DNA from: Caprella mutica
Lineage: Eukaryota; Arthropoda; Malacostraca; Amphipoda; Caprellidae
Direction: 5' to 3'
Length of the DNA stretch: 64,000 nucleotides
NCBI GenBank assembly: GCA_947561585.1
Contig: CANNZV010000127.1
Span: 1 to 64,000 of the forward strand
Shown here: in pieces, positions 17,901-29,387 of the stretch
Layout: each line of letters starts with the position of its first letter
Position numbering within the stretch: position 1 is the first letter of the stretch
The notes under the pieces: model-generated
Database searches by the model: none
Told to the model about the DNA's origin: nothing
Seen by the model: only the letters and a program-made list of their open reading frames with translations
Program-made: the position numbers and the translations under genes

Positions 17901-20550
17901 CTGCAAAAAGATAAAAACAGTTAAAAGTCAACACTGAAGATCACGAACTCAGAACACTAGTATTTGAACACGTTTCAGTACTTTTCGAAACGCAGTCAGG
18001 CCTAACTGACTTTTCCAAAATTACAAGTTTTTGTTATTGCTTCTGTATGACATGTATCATAAGAGCGAGAGGAGCTGAGTATCTCTGTGTGTACCTATTG
18101 ATATCGTCTTTATGATAAAAACAGTGGTACACATTGTTGCAATTTAATTTAGGTTTAAATTATTGACAGGAGTATATATTTATTTACCAGCTTGTCTATC
18201 AGTGGTGCAAATGTGTACTGACACGTATCAAGTTCATTTAAAACTTTCTATCAGATAACATGTAAGAATATAAGAAATATTCAGTAATCATTGCACAGTT
18301 GTTAGAGTAATTGTTCAATCGAGCAAATTCTTCGTTAGAGTAATTGTTCAATCGAGCAATTCTTCATTAGAGTAATTGTTCATTCGGCTACTGAATGAAC
18401 AATTAGTATACCGGCTACCACAGTAATAGTATTCACTATAGTTTCTCACCAGACTCATGCATGCTGGATACAGATGCCACCAAGCAGTTGTCAGCCAGGG
18501 TGATGTCATCCCCACACACGTACTTCTTCCCCTGCAGGCAGTTATCAAGGAACTTCAGGTTGTTCTGCAGCTTCACCAGGTTAGCGGGGTTGAGCTCCGT
18601 GGCGCCCTCGAAAGCTACGGCGAACTAGAAAATGAAAACTGGAGTTGAATACTCTAAAAAGTCAACTAGGGTACTGCTATGTTACCAAACACTCCTGGAA
18701 AGTGTACGTTAACACAGGTCATAAACCTATCTGACTTATGGTTATTTTGAATATATTTGATCTAACTCCTAACTAAGGATTATGTACTTCTTTTAAGAAT
18801 GATATTCACATTCAATCTGCCTTACTTTTAATAATAGGCTAAGAGTCTTAAAACTTTTAAGGGATTCAACAATTTATTTTGCGAGAAAGCAAAAGGAAAT
18901 GAGAACAGTCTTTGCTACACTGAGAACAGTCTTGGCTACACTGATGACTGAGAACAGTCTTGGCTACACTGAGAACAGTCTATGCTACACTGAGAACAGT
19001 CTTTGCTACACTGAGAACAGTCTTTGCTACACTGATGACTGAGAACAGTCTTGGCTACACTGAGAACAGTCTATGCTACACTGAGAACAGTCTTTGCTAC
19101 ACTGAGAACAGTCTTGGCTACACTGAGAACAGTCTTGGCTACACTGAGAACAGTCTTTGCTACACTGAGAACAGTCTTGGCTACACTGAGAACAGTCTTG
19201 GCTACACTGAGAACAGTCTTGGCTACACTGAGAACAGTCTTTGCTACACTGAGAACAGTCTTGGCTACACTGAGAACAGTCTTTGCTACACTGAGAACAG
19301 TCTTTGCTACACTGAGAACAGTCTTTGCTACACTGAGAACAGTCTTTGCTACACTGAGAACAGTCTTTGCTACACTGAAAACAGTCTTTGCTACACTGAG
19401 AACAGTCTTTGCTACATTAAGATTCTCATGCTTGTTACCGCATAGTCTCCGAAGGTTTGGTAGAGACTTCCGATGTCGAAGTAAAGCATCTTGTCGACCA
19501 TGGCTCTTTTCTCGGGATCTTTGGGATAGAGGGTGTCATCCTTGGCGTACTTGTTCACTAGGTAGGTGCAAATAGCGCGACTGAGGGATATGGAAAATAT
19601 TATGAAAAGTACTCTAATAAGACACTCCTCATAAATACATTTCTATTTTAAAGCATTTCACAGTGTATCCAAATTTAAAGTTGATCAAATGGCGCTTTCG
19701 GTTTAAGAAGAGTTTTGTAATTGTCCAGAAGAAGCATCTAAAGTTTTTAGATTGTTGAAGGTTTATTGATATGGATGATTAAGATGCATATACTAATTTT
19801 CAAACCCTTCAATTTCGAGTTTTGTGGCTTATGCCCTTCTTCCACCGAACACGTCATATATTCAAGCACTTGTTTTTGTCTAATGTAATGCATAGGTTCT
19901 TTTATCTTATCTTTATGATAGACACAAAGTCCTTTGTCTACTTGAATGGTAGGTGATATCAACTGACAGGTAAAATAAATAAATAACGGTCAAATAATGA
20001 ACATCAACTGGTAACTCTTCCATGCTAAATGAAAACATTAAAATAAAACATACGACTATACCTACCATCAGATGCTCAGTTACAAAAACTAAATTTTTAA
20101 ACTTTTGTTTGAAAGTCCCCTTCAAGCAATTTTTATTATTTCAATCAATACGGCTAATGTCTCTTATCATTTTGCTGTAAACTTCATAAAATTTGATTTA
20201 TTTTCTTATGTTGCTTGGAGATATTTTCATACTCAATAGTCAATACTATACAGTATCTATTCTACTTCAGATTTGCAAATTAGAAGTCCAAAGAAAAAGA
20301 ATGTACACTTCTTGTTTTGAATGTCAACTAGGTAGGTATAATCGACAACAAATCACCTTTCCCAAATGACGAAATCGCCGTCCTTGAGAGTTGGGATGAG
20401 AGCCAGGGGATTCAAGGCCAGGAACTCGGGAGTTTTGTGCTCTTCCTTGAAGAGGTCCAACTCTATCATCTTAGGGGAGAGACCCAGGGCACCGAATGTG
20501 AGCATCACATTGCGACAGGGTGGGGACAGGTCATGGTAGTAGAAATCCAT
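17764..20550 (-). CDS. GstD: Delta-class glutathione S-transferase, copy 1 (4 coding exons)
   Basis: Joined on the - strand: 20550-20357, 19580-19439, 18624-18450, 17900-17764; 215 aa with all phases consistent. It conjugates glutathione to electrophiles in the cytosol (detoxification, insecticide tolerance). The N-terminal thioredoxin-fold domain reads MDFYYHDLSPPCRNV, with the delta-class catalytic Ser9. Ile52-Pro53 is the cis-proline loop, and Glu64-Ser65-Arg66 binds the glutathione gamma-glutamyl group. An all-helical C-terminal domain follows from about residue 90 (LYFDIGSLYQ). Length and motifs fit delta GSTs. A noncoding first exon ending at 22061 is likely. A second, nearly identical gene is at 57548-60402. 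Confidence 0.93.
18290..18410. repeat. 36-bp short tandem repeat with hairpin in GST intron 3
   Basis: Three imperfect units of TTAGAGTAATTGTTCAATCG. The last runs into an inverted repeat (TGTTCATTCGG ... CTGAATGAACA). Conserved in the second copy. Confidence 0.7.
18450..18624 (-). CDS. GstD: GST copy 1, exon 3
   Basis: Residues 113-170, including GDDITLADNCLVASVSS, the N-capping box and hydrophobic-staple helix typical of GST C-terminal domains. Donor GTGAGA, phase 1. Val148 here is Ala in the second copy. Confidence 0.92.
18901..19416. repeat. 21-bp minisatellite in GST intron 2
   Basis: About 24 units of GAACAGTCTTTGCTACACTG with G/T variants. On the coding (-) strand it begins about 22 bp after the exon 2 donor. 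The 21-bp period keeps frames open, giving spurious repeat ORFs. Confidence 0.95.
19439..19580 (-). CDS. GstD: GST copy 1, exon 2
   Basis: Completes Ser65, then RAICTYLVNKYAKDDTLYPK and LYFDIGSLYQTFGDYA; ends phase 0 at donor GTAACA. This spans the domain linker and the start of the helical domain. Confidence 0.92.
20117..20335. mobile_element. Truncated TTAA-MITE relic
   Basis: The left half (AAGTCCCCTTCAAGCAATTT, GAATGTACACTTCTTGTTT) is recognisable beside GST exon 1; the right end is lost. Confidence 0.55.
20357..20550 (-). CDS. GstD: GST copy 1, exon 1 (thioredoxin-like domain)
   Basis: Starts at the ATG two bases after an acceptor (TTCTCCAG), so an upstream noncoding exon is expected. 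Codes residues 1-64 with Ser9 and cis-Pro53. Donor GTGATT, phase 2. Confidence 0.93.
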
Positions 20551-20582
20551 TGCTGGAGAACAGAGAATAAACATTAGTAAGT

Positions 20583-22054
20583 CACCTTCAAGCAACTTTT
20601 TTAATAGGTATCTTAATCAATGAGGTTAATGTTTATCATTAATTAACTGCATGCCCCATAAAATTTGATGGCATAAATTTAATCATAATTGTATTTAAAG
20701 ATTTTCATAATCCAAACTCTATAATTGCCGTTATACGTCCGACTTGCTAATTTTCAGTCAGAAGAAAAAGAATGTACACTGTTTGTTTAGAATATCAACT
20801 AGGTAGGTATAATATATCTAATATTAAATACTCGTATCAATGTATAAAATAGGATAATCTTAATAATGATAATAATAGTAATAAGTTTATTAATCGATCA
20901 CATGTTAAAAGCATACAGCAAGAAAAAAATACATTCACATATAATTACTATGACTTGAAAAAGAACAAGACTAAAAAAAAGGATATTTTTATCGATGAAG
21001 TCCATTGGTAGCCAACGATGTGGCTATTTGGGCAACACATATTTTAAAAAGTACATAATCATCTTACACAAAGATACAAAATAGAATAAATAAACATTTA
21101 GACATGCTGCACATAGTATCCTAAATAAATGATAAACAAAAGAAAAATAAGAAATATCATGTAAAAGTATGAAACTTAAGACCGTCTATGTTGTACTGTT
21201 CTGCTGATTCAAATAAAACAGTTTTACTACTACTACTCAGCTTCAAATTAAGAGGTAATATATTCCAAAATTTGACAGCCTTGTACGAGAAAGAACTTTC
21301 TATATAAATATTTATATACTTTTATAGGAAATCATTTACAGCATAAACGAAGATCGAACATGCATTGTTTGTTTATAAAATTAAAATTGGAAATCAAAAT
21401 CTTTTTCCTCAGCGTCAGATTAGTGATTCGTATAATTGTTGAACCGAGAGTAATTATATACTGAAAATTATATATTGAACAGAGTTTTATTCGGTTTGTA
21501 TATTATTGATACTAGACATTAGCTCTATAATATAATGTAGTAAATTAATATTTTCCCCGAAGCCTGGAGGCGCCCAAGATATTTTATTCACGGAAATATG
21601 TTTTTTTTTAATCAGTACTTTCTCGTTTATCAGGACATCACAACAATTGTTTATTAAACGATTAAGATATTAAGTTTGTTTAATATCTTAAGATTTGGAT
21701 AAAACAATTAAATAAACTGAATTAAGACAGTGACAGTTGTATGATTATCAAACGAACAGTGAATTTGACAGACAATTACTTTTAATGGTAGTCTCAGGAT
21801 ACATTGGTAGGATGTGTCAATTCAAATCAATAAAACACAATTATAATCATTTGACGTCATCAATTTTCCCAACTCACAGTAGGTACTACAAGCTAGGTAT
21901 TCAAATCATTTCTTTAACTTATTTTCTAACGATAGTTTTTGTCTTTCTTCACATGAATCTTTAAGCTTCAAGAAATTTCCTGTAATTAATTTAATTTGGG
22001 CTGTTCTATATTATAGAATAAATATATTTATAGTTTTAGAAGTCAGACAGATTT
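20583..22054. other. GST intron 1 with degraded TTAA-MITE relics
   Basis: Holds an interrupted, decayed relative of the TTAA MITE (left part 20583-20815, right part about 21355-21572). The unknown AT-rich insert between them begins with TAATAATGATAATAATAGTA-like sequence. No coding exon seen. Confidence 0.5.
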
Positions 22055-22205
22055 ACTCACTTCTTTAGGATGAGTTACGAGAGTTTGACTTGCCTGTGCG
22101 AGTTACAAAGCAATACTGTATTACATTTACATCATCTACAGACTACATCTGAAGTTTAAATAAACTCAGTAGTGACAATGGAGGTGTTTGGTGTTCGTGA
22201 CGTCA
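22055..22205 (-). promoter_or_regulatory. Candidate GST copy 1 promoter and noncoding exon
   Basis: On the - strand: TGACGTCA (CRE/AP-1-type) at 22205-22198, TATTTAAA at 22162-22155, a likely start near 22140-22125, then CCTAAAGAA ending at 22061 before donor GTGAGT at 22060. It would splice to the acceptor at 20553. Conserved in the second copy. Inferred from signal order only. Confidence 0.45.
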
Positions 22206-23560
22206 CCAGAGCGACACTTTCAAACCATATTTAGAGAAAATAGTAAAGTAAACAAATTGGTTATTGTCAGATTATGGAAAGAGTAATTCTCTTCTAGATC
22301 TATTCAATTAATGAATCGATATGTCATTGTAGTTACATCACAATTTGTTCCACTGATGACGACATATTTTAATGTTCCTATAATTTACCAAAGAATAAAT
22401 AAAATGCTGAGTAATGGTGTTGCGTAATTGGAGCCACACTATCCAAACAGATACTCACACGTGGATAATAGGGATTAATATTTGCAAAGGATGATTTATA
22501 GTTAACGGAATGTTCCTATTTCAAGAGGGCAGCTAATTTATATCAACGTTGTAAGTTAATAAAATGCATTGTTTGGCTGAGGTTTTCACCTTATTCCTGA
22601 TTGTAAGGTGCAAATTGAGCCTCAAATCAATTGTGCCCAGAACAATTGAGCCTCAAATCAATTGTGCCCAGGACAATTGAGCACCAAGACAGTTGTACCA
22701 ATAAAAAAAGATCAGTAGACAAAATAAAGAAGTGTAGCTTTGTAATAACAGTAGAAATGGTCTTCAAAATTAATGTATTACAGCACGCTATGTTGAAATC
22801 GAACTCTTACAGAACTCGAAGCAGTATGATTTTTTATATAAAAGTATGTATATAAAAGCAATACCTACATATACAATATTTAAATATTACAGAGTATTTT
22901 AAATAATTATACATTACTGAATGTTTATTAAAAATTCTACAACAATCAGAGGTGTTGGTAAAGTGATTCCATGGAACAGAAGATGACGAAATAGTTTACC
23001 TGTTCAAATATTGATAATGAATCTTCAATTGATTTCTTAAGATTTACATGACTTGTAATTTTAATTTACTGATTCGTTAGGTGGGAATTACGCGCTTCGT
23101 CATTTAATACATGATAAACCATTGGAAAAAGTATTATAATAATAGGGCAACCTATTACCGGACACTCACAGTAGTCATCAAGTTGGTGTTTAGTAAATGA
23201 AGCCTAAAGCCTACCTAACACAAAAATCTAAGACCTAATATATAGTTGAAAAGCGCTATCCTCTAAAACTGCAAGTAACGGTATAAAATGATAAACATGG
23301 TGAAAACTAGATGAGGGACACTCATGAACATTAACCAATAGTCCCAATAAATTTCAGGTAATTTGGTTTAATACTTTGAGTTTTGCGAGTAACAAGATGA
23401 TAAATAATTTTTATGATTACTAAATTACAAATAAATAAGTGACGATCAAAACACAACTACCGCACTTATGCGAAGGTTATAACGAATAACCTAACAAAGA
23501 AAAAAAACTCAATTTAACATTCTATACATATGACATGTCGAAGATTTTTGGGTGAAATTT
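22206..23560. other. Intergenic region upstream of GST copy 1
   Basis: AT-rich, no gene. Two units of the 31-bp repeat are at about 22616-22680. The 3' part of repeat family D is at about 23204-23265. Confidence 0.6.
22616..22690. repeat. 31-bp repeat, about 2 units
   Basis: Units contain TGAGCCTCAAATCAATTGTG. The second locus has expanded the same site to about nine units (62477-62775). Confidence 0.85.
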
Positions 23561-23561
23561 T

Positions 23562-25008
23562 GTCACAGGGTTGTTTGCAGTTTTGTCACAGGGTTGTTTG
23601 CAGTTTTGTCACAGGGTTGTTTGCAGTTTTGTCACAGGGTTGTTTGCAGTTTTGTCACAGGGTTGTTTGCAGTTTTGTCACAGGGTTGTTTGCAGTTTTA
23701 TCACAGGGTTGTTTGCAGTTTTGTCACAGGGTTGTTTGCAGTTTTGTCACAGGGTTGTTTGCAGTTTTATCACAGGGTTGTTTGCAGTTTTGTCACAGGG
23801 TTGTTTGCAGTTTTGTCACAGGGTTGTTTGCAGTTTTGTCACAGGGTTGTTTGCAGTTTTGTCACAGGGTTGTTTGCAGTTTTGTCACAGGGTTGTTTGC
23901 AGTTTTGTCACAAGGTTGTTTGCAGTTTTGTCACAGGGTTGTTTGCAGTTTTGTCACAGGGTTGTTTGCAGTTTTGTCACAGGGTTGTTTGCAGTTTTGT
24001 CACAGGGCTGTTTGCAGTTTTGTCACAGGGTTGTTTGCAGTTTTATCACAGGGTTGTTTGCAGTTTTGTCACAGGGTTGTTTGCAGTTTTGTCACAGGGT
24101 TGTTTGCAGTTTTGTCACAGGGTTGTTTGCAGTTTTGTCACAGGGTTGTTTGCAGTTTTGTCACAGGGTTGTTTGCAGTTTTGTCACAGGGTTGTTTGCA
24201 GTTTTGTCACAGGGTTGTTTGCAGTTTTGTCACAGGGTTGTTTGCAGTTTGTCACAGGGTTGTTTGCAGTTTTGTCACAGGGTTGTTTGCAGTTTTGTCA
24301 CAGGGTTGTTTGCAGTTTTGTCACAGGGTTGTTTGCAGTTTTGTCACAGGGTTGTTTGCAGTTTTGTAACAGGGTTGTTTGCAGTTTTGTCACAGGGTTG
24401 TTTGCAGTTTTGTCACAGGGTTGTTTGCAGTTTTGTCACAGGGTTGTTTGCAGTTTTGTCACAGGGTTGTTTGCAGTTTTGTCACAGGGTTGTTTGCAGT
24501 TTTGTCACAGGGTTGTTTGCAGTTTTATCACAGGGTTGTTTGCAGTTTTATCACAGGGTTGTTTGCAGTTTTGTCACAGGGTTGTTTGCAGTTTTGTCAC
24601 AGGGTTGTTTGCAGTTTTGTCACAGGGTTGTTTGCAGTTTTGTCACAGGGTTGTTTGCAGTTTTGTCACAGGGTTGTTTGCAGTTTTGTCACAGGGTTGT
24701 TTGCAGTTTTGTCACAGGGTTGTTTGCAGTTTTGTCACAGGGTTGTTTGCAGTTTTGTCACAGGGTTGTTTGCAGTTTTGTCACAGGGTTGTTTGCAGTT
24801 TTGTCACAGGGTTGTTTGCAGTTTTATCACAGGGTTGTTTGCAGTTTTATCACAGGGTTGTTTGCAGTTTTGTCACAGGGTTGTTTGCAGTTTTATCACA
24901 GGGTTGTTTGCAGTTTTATCACAGGGTTGTTTGCAGTTTTATCACAGGGTTGTTTGCAGTTTTATCACAGGGTTGTTTGTAGTTTTGTCACAGGGTTGTT
25001 TGTATTAC
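23562..25008. repeat. 23-bp satellite array
   Basis: About 63 units with core GTCACAGGGTTGTTTGCAG, very homogeneous (main variant GTCAC to ATCAC). As 23 is not a multiple of 3, all three + frames stay open for about 480 codons. These are not genes. Confidence 0.98.
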
Positions 25009-25077
25009 ATAAACTTTGACTAAAATAGAAAATATCGGTTGGTGATAGTTATAAACTTATAAGTTTACTGTTAATAG

Positions 25078-25262
25078 GTAGGTTCAGAGTTACCGTACGT
25101 CCCATATTCGACATATAGGAAAACATAATTCAACCTAATTTGTTATTTTAATTCATACCAATTAAAATAAGTTAACAGTTAAAACGTCAATTATATACAG
25201 ATATACTTATTACTTAAATGAAAGAAATTGTGGAACTGTCTTATAAATCTGAACTAAATTAT
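25078..25262. mobile_element. Degraded MITE-A copy
   Basis: GGTTCAGAGTTACCG and inverted TTGTGGAACTGTCTTAT arms; diverged. Confidence 0.55.
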
Positions 25263-26216
25263 CTAACAAGAAATATTATTTTTCTCTGTAAATGAAATTA
25301 TGTTAAAATAATTCTCATCAAATATAATTTAGCAATAGTGTGGAAAACCTAATTTACTACAGTTTCCCCCTAACTATAGTTTTCTATGAAACATAATAAA
25401 CTCTTTGAAAACTAATGAGAGCGTAAACTAAAATAAAACAGGCCTTGACATAACACCTGCTTTCAGTTTGTCACTTCACTAAATTACTTAATAATTTAAC
25501 AACAGTAACCATAAAAAATGATTATAAACAACTTTTTTTCCGTAGGTAGCCAGATTTTTGACATCAAAACATTTTGAAATATGAGCCCAGCTGAAATTAT
25601 ACGAATCTTAATATTAGGTTTCATAATCATTACCTATCTCTAATTATTAATCAGTAAAGGTCCATCTAACTCACCTTAATGAGTTGTCATCTAGTTTACT
25701 TACCTGCTTTATGATGAGTAAATATTTGACAACCTCACCGCAAGAGTTCTACTCAGATACTGATTAGTGATTGTTGACATTTTTATCAATAGATATGGTA
25801 GAGACAAAGAGAGATTTTGTGTATGTGACGTCATCACTACAACACTTTAAGATTAAATTTTAAGGTAATTAAAGTCAGGAAATATGTTAAATTATAAATC
25901 ATTATTAGTATATATGAACATTTGAAATTTAAATGGTTATTTAAACTGTCAAATCACTAAATTGTATTAAAGTTTGTTGTTTTGATGACGTCACTAACAC
26001 GCAATTGTCGTAAATACGCATCAGTACCGCGCAGATGTAGTAATGGACGACAGTCAGATGCCAAACACTGCTAATTATGCTACCTTTATTTAATTGAAAG
26101 TTATTAGTGAATTAAGTTATTAGTATAAATAAAAAACAATTTTTGCTTTATCAATATTAAGTTATGTATATATTGCATATATTATATATATATACTTATA
26201 TTCCATTCTACTTCCT
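25263..26216. other. Intergenic region with GST-promoter-like stretch
   Basis: No ORF of note. A segment at 25694-25833 resembles the GST promoter and leader. A second TGACGTCA lies near 25983. Confidence 0.5.
25694..25833 (-). promoter_or_regulatory. Second GST-like promoter/leader segment
   Basis: Minus strand: TGACGTCA at 25833-25826, then CTCATCATAAAGCAG and donor GTAAGT at 25703. The GST leader has CTCATCCTAAAGAA and GTGAGT. CRE-to-donor distance is about 123 bp here and 138 bp in GST. It could be an alternative upstream promoter of GST copy 1 or a relic of a lost paralogue. Confidence 0.4.
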
Positions 26217-26365
26217 AGGGTAAATTCAGAGTTATCGGACAGTTCTACATTTTCTTCGATCATTTAAAAATAGACATACCTAATCCTCATTTTTTGATTT
26301 GTTATTTATAGTTTCTTTCTATGTGATCGAAATAGTGGAACTGTTCGATAACTCTGAATTAAAAT
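26217..26365. mobile_element. MITE-A copy
   Basis: GGGTAAATTCAGAGTTATCG and the inverted end GTTCGATAACTCTGAATTA. Confidence 0.75.
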
Positions 26366-26829
26366 AAAATTCTAGAAATACCTGGAGCTACCTGGTTAGT
26401 ACACCGGTGATAAATACTCCAATTATTCGTCTCTATAAGCGCACTTTTCGTGAATAAGTATGGTGAAAAATTGATAATATAATAAATTGATTAATAACAT
26501 AATTATAATAGGCGATACTTGTGAAATATTAGACAAGAGACTTTCTTAAAATTTATTATATTCACAAGTAAAATTTTCAGTAATTTCAGACCTATAATAT
26601 TGCTTAGCAAATTTGGATCATAGTCTAGAATATTAATTGTATTATTTACATGAATGCCTATTATATATTTGAACAAATCATTAAGATTCAGTATATCTAA
26701 CTAACCATCCAAAGGAGAGAATATAGGGTCGAGCGAAAACTTGCGCAGTTGCATACATGTTTGCGAACCACCAAAGATTAAGGATCTAACTTGAGGTGTG
26801 CAATATTGAAGGTATAAATGAATGCAGAA

Positions 26830-27010
26830 AAGCTACTCCGTGAATACAGTCACTTACCAAGGATTGTGACGAAAAGGGACACAAGCACCGGTGGCTGCAC
26901 TCACGGATGGAAGAGGAAAATGAAGAGGTGATAGTAAATGAAGCCTACGAGTCTACTTAACACAAAGTCTGAGACCTCGTAGTTGAAGAGCATAACCCTA
27001 GCGCAATCCT
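26830..27010 (-). repeat. Dispersed repeat family D, copy 2
   Basis: GCAGAAAAGCTACTCCGTG to GAAGAGCATAACCC; inverted relative to 5556 and 48000. Confidence 0.7.
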
Positions 27011-27298
27011 CTAAAACTGTGTGAAAGACACATAATAACAATCTAAAATTTATAATAGATTTTTTTTTAAATAATAATGAAGTAAACGAGTAAAATAAAT
27101 TATATCCAAGTATTAAATGTTGGTATATACAGGCATCCCTCACTTTAGTTACCATTTACTCAGTTTAATTACCAAACGGTAACTAAAGCGAGGTAAAGAA
27201 ACAAGAAATTTATAATTGTCACTCCTTGATTATATATCTCATTTTTTTTGAGTAATAATGAAAGAAAAATTATTTTAGAATTAGAGTCACAGTTATTA

Positions 27299-28045
27299 AA
27301 GGTGGCTACACACGTTCATGAAAACTTGACAAGTCTACTTGCGCTAGTATTTTGTACAAGCAAACTTGAGGGTCTGTAGGACGAGACTTGCGCAAATACA
27401 GACTTGCACAGGTGACTTGAGACCTGTGAATGAATTTGAATCCTGTCACCTGTCCAAGTCTGACTTGTGCAAGTGAAACGTAGCCTGTGTATAAGCTACT
27501 GTGTACTGAGGATATTGAAGACTTGAGAACAATTACGATGAATGTAAAAGAAAATGAGTTTATTTCTACATATGTATCTAATGAATTCTATCAATTTGAA
27601 GGCAATTTCTCAAACTGTTGAGATCGTTTTGTAGTGAAACAGACAAAAAATAATTTTGATAGAAGAAAAGCAAAATAGTTTTTAATTTAGAATGTATACT
27701 AGTGTATATATTTGTAGAAACTTAATTTTAAAATAAATTAAATGTATTCCCATTATTTAAACCTTCAACTAAAATCAGTTTACATGAGAACATGTTTTCC
27801 TTTTTTCAACCACTCTTTACACCGCTCATTTCGTTTCTACTTTTGAGACTATCTTTCATGTACAGGACAAAAAGCTGTCAAAACAAGTGCATCATCATCT
27901 GAACTGACATAGTTACAATTTCAACCGGAGACTTGTACAAGTATACTTGTATCGTGTGGTGGCGAAGGAAAATACTCCAATACTTGTGCAAATACTTGCG
28001 CAAGTATACTTGTCAAGTTTGCATGAACGTGTGTAGCCACCTTTA
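27299..28045. mobile_element. Foldback/MITE element with long inverted termini
   Basis: Both ends read AAAGGTGGCTACACACGTTC inward, and palindromic similarity continues for tens of bases (ACTTGACAAGT-type motifs). About 745 bp, no coding. Confidence 0.8.
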
Positions 28046-28638
28046 ATAAGGTACTGCGTTCATATGTAGTTCTCACACTCGCATTCGGGTGTCACAGGTA
28101 CATTTGGCCTCTAACTTTTTTATTTGGGCAGTTATTAAGTTTAAACTCATACAATGTTTGAACTATATCAATACCGATAATATCCTGAGAAAAAATCGTC
28201 AATTAATTGAAATTTGAATTAATAAAGACTATTTTTATGTCATCAAAATCGTATGCTAACTGTAACATTTCCCGCTTTTAGAATTTTGTTATGTACTTTT
28301 TTTTATCCGCTATGGTTCTGTTATGTTAACTTCATGATTGTTTAATGACCTGGCAGGGAGGTTGGGGGGCGGCACGCCCCCCGATATACATGTATCCGTA
28401 TATTTATCAGAAATAAACTGCAAATGTACCTGTGACACCCGATCGGGTGCCTCAGTTGGTTTTTGCTTATTACTAATTCAAATTTCAATTAATTGACGAT
28501 ATTTTTTTACTGGATATTATTTGTATTGATATAGTTCAAACATTGTATAAGTTTAAACTCGATAGTAAAAAAGTTAGAGGCTAAATGTACCTGTGACACC
28601 CGAATGCGGGCGTGGCAACCACATATGAACGCAGTACC
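28046..28638. mobile_element. Foldback element directly abutting the previous one
   Basis: Ends GGTACTGCGTTCATATG and inverted CATATGAACGCAGTACC. The inverted arms are over 150 bp (GTGTCACAGGTACATTT, TTCAAACATTGTATAAGTTT). The centre is G/C-rich. Confidence 0.8.
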
Positions 28639-28969
28639 TCACTCGTCACAGTTTATAGTCCCTATTCTATAAGCTGTGGCTAGAGTAATATATAAGCCTA
28701 TTATCAAGCAGTGTTTGTGACTGCGATGCAAGTTTAAAGTAGTGAATTTATTAAATGTTTTAAAATCCATCCACAGCTTCACTCTCACTCAGTATAGGCG
28801 AGTAATTATTACAGAGTGGCGGGAAAGTAACTTTACACTATCAAATGTTCATTGCAAGAAAACAAATCCTATTACAAATATCAAATATATATGAATTTAT
28901 AGACAAAATCTCGAAGTAATGTTTTACAATATGTATGATGCAGATAATAAAACTCCCACCAGAGTAACC

Positions 28970-29125
28970 ATGACCATATTAAGAGAAGCATTTTCAAGTC
29001 TCTTAATTCCACATTGCAGTGAAATCTCATGGCCTGCTCGATATCCTGATTCAACCCCTCTCGACTTCTTCTTTCGGAGGTATCTTCGAAATCGAAAGCT
29101 TACAAGAATAGGCCAGAAAATCTAA
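28970..29125 (+). pseudogene. Mariner/Tc-like transposase fragment
   Basis: Frame reads ISWPARYPDSTPLDFFFRRY, matching the third-Asp region of mariner-type transposases (WP..SPDLTPLDFF.WG). Only the C-terminal piece survives. Confidence 0.65.
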
Positions 29126-29387
29126 TTTGTACCTGAATACCTTATTGTACCTAAAACGAGATAAAGTTCGTATTATTATTATCAACTTGTTACTCTATTT
29201 AATTTTAGAAATGTCGGACAGTGATGTTGGAGTGAGAATATTTCTGAATATTACTGAACTTTATTTAAAGATGAAAATTAAAGTCTCCTAATTTATTTAA
29301 TTTGAACTATATGAAGTGGTTGCCAGACAAATTGTAGTCTATACTGTTCACAGCAACACAATTAAACATCTTTTTAGCGGTCCTCAT

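Larger units (their letters stand above)
10409..23475. repeat. Segmental duplication, copy 1
   Basis: This segment is repeated at 49866-64000 (the second copy runs to the window edge). It holds NSD exons 7-13, the GST gene and its upstream region. The copies match almost base for base in exons, and insertions and transposons are shared. They differ mainly in minisatellite length and one roughly 445-bp presence/absence segment. Confidence 0.95.

Noticed and set aside
21737..21964. 75-codon ORF kept in both duplication copies (also 61607-61834)
   Set aside because: Located in the GST first intron on the opposite strand; conservation follows from the recent duplication, and no domain is seen.
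22198..22205. TGACGTCA motifs across the window as one CRE-regulated network
   Set aside because: Copies at 33.5-33.9 kb are transposon termini and others lack a nearby gene; only the GST and GST-like sites have supporting context.
23530..25023. Four overlapping ORFs of 214-482 codons
   Set aside because: They are readings of a 23-bp satellite in all three frames; composition and period explain them fully.
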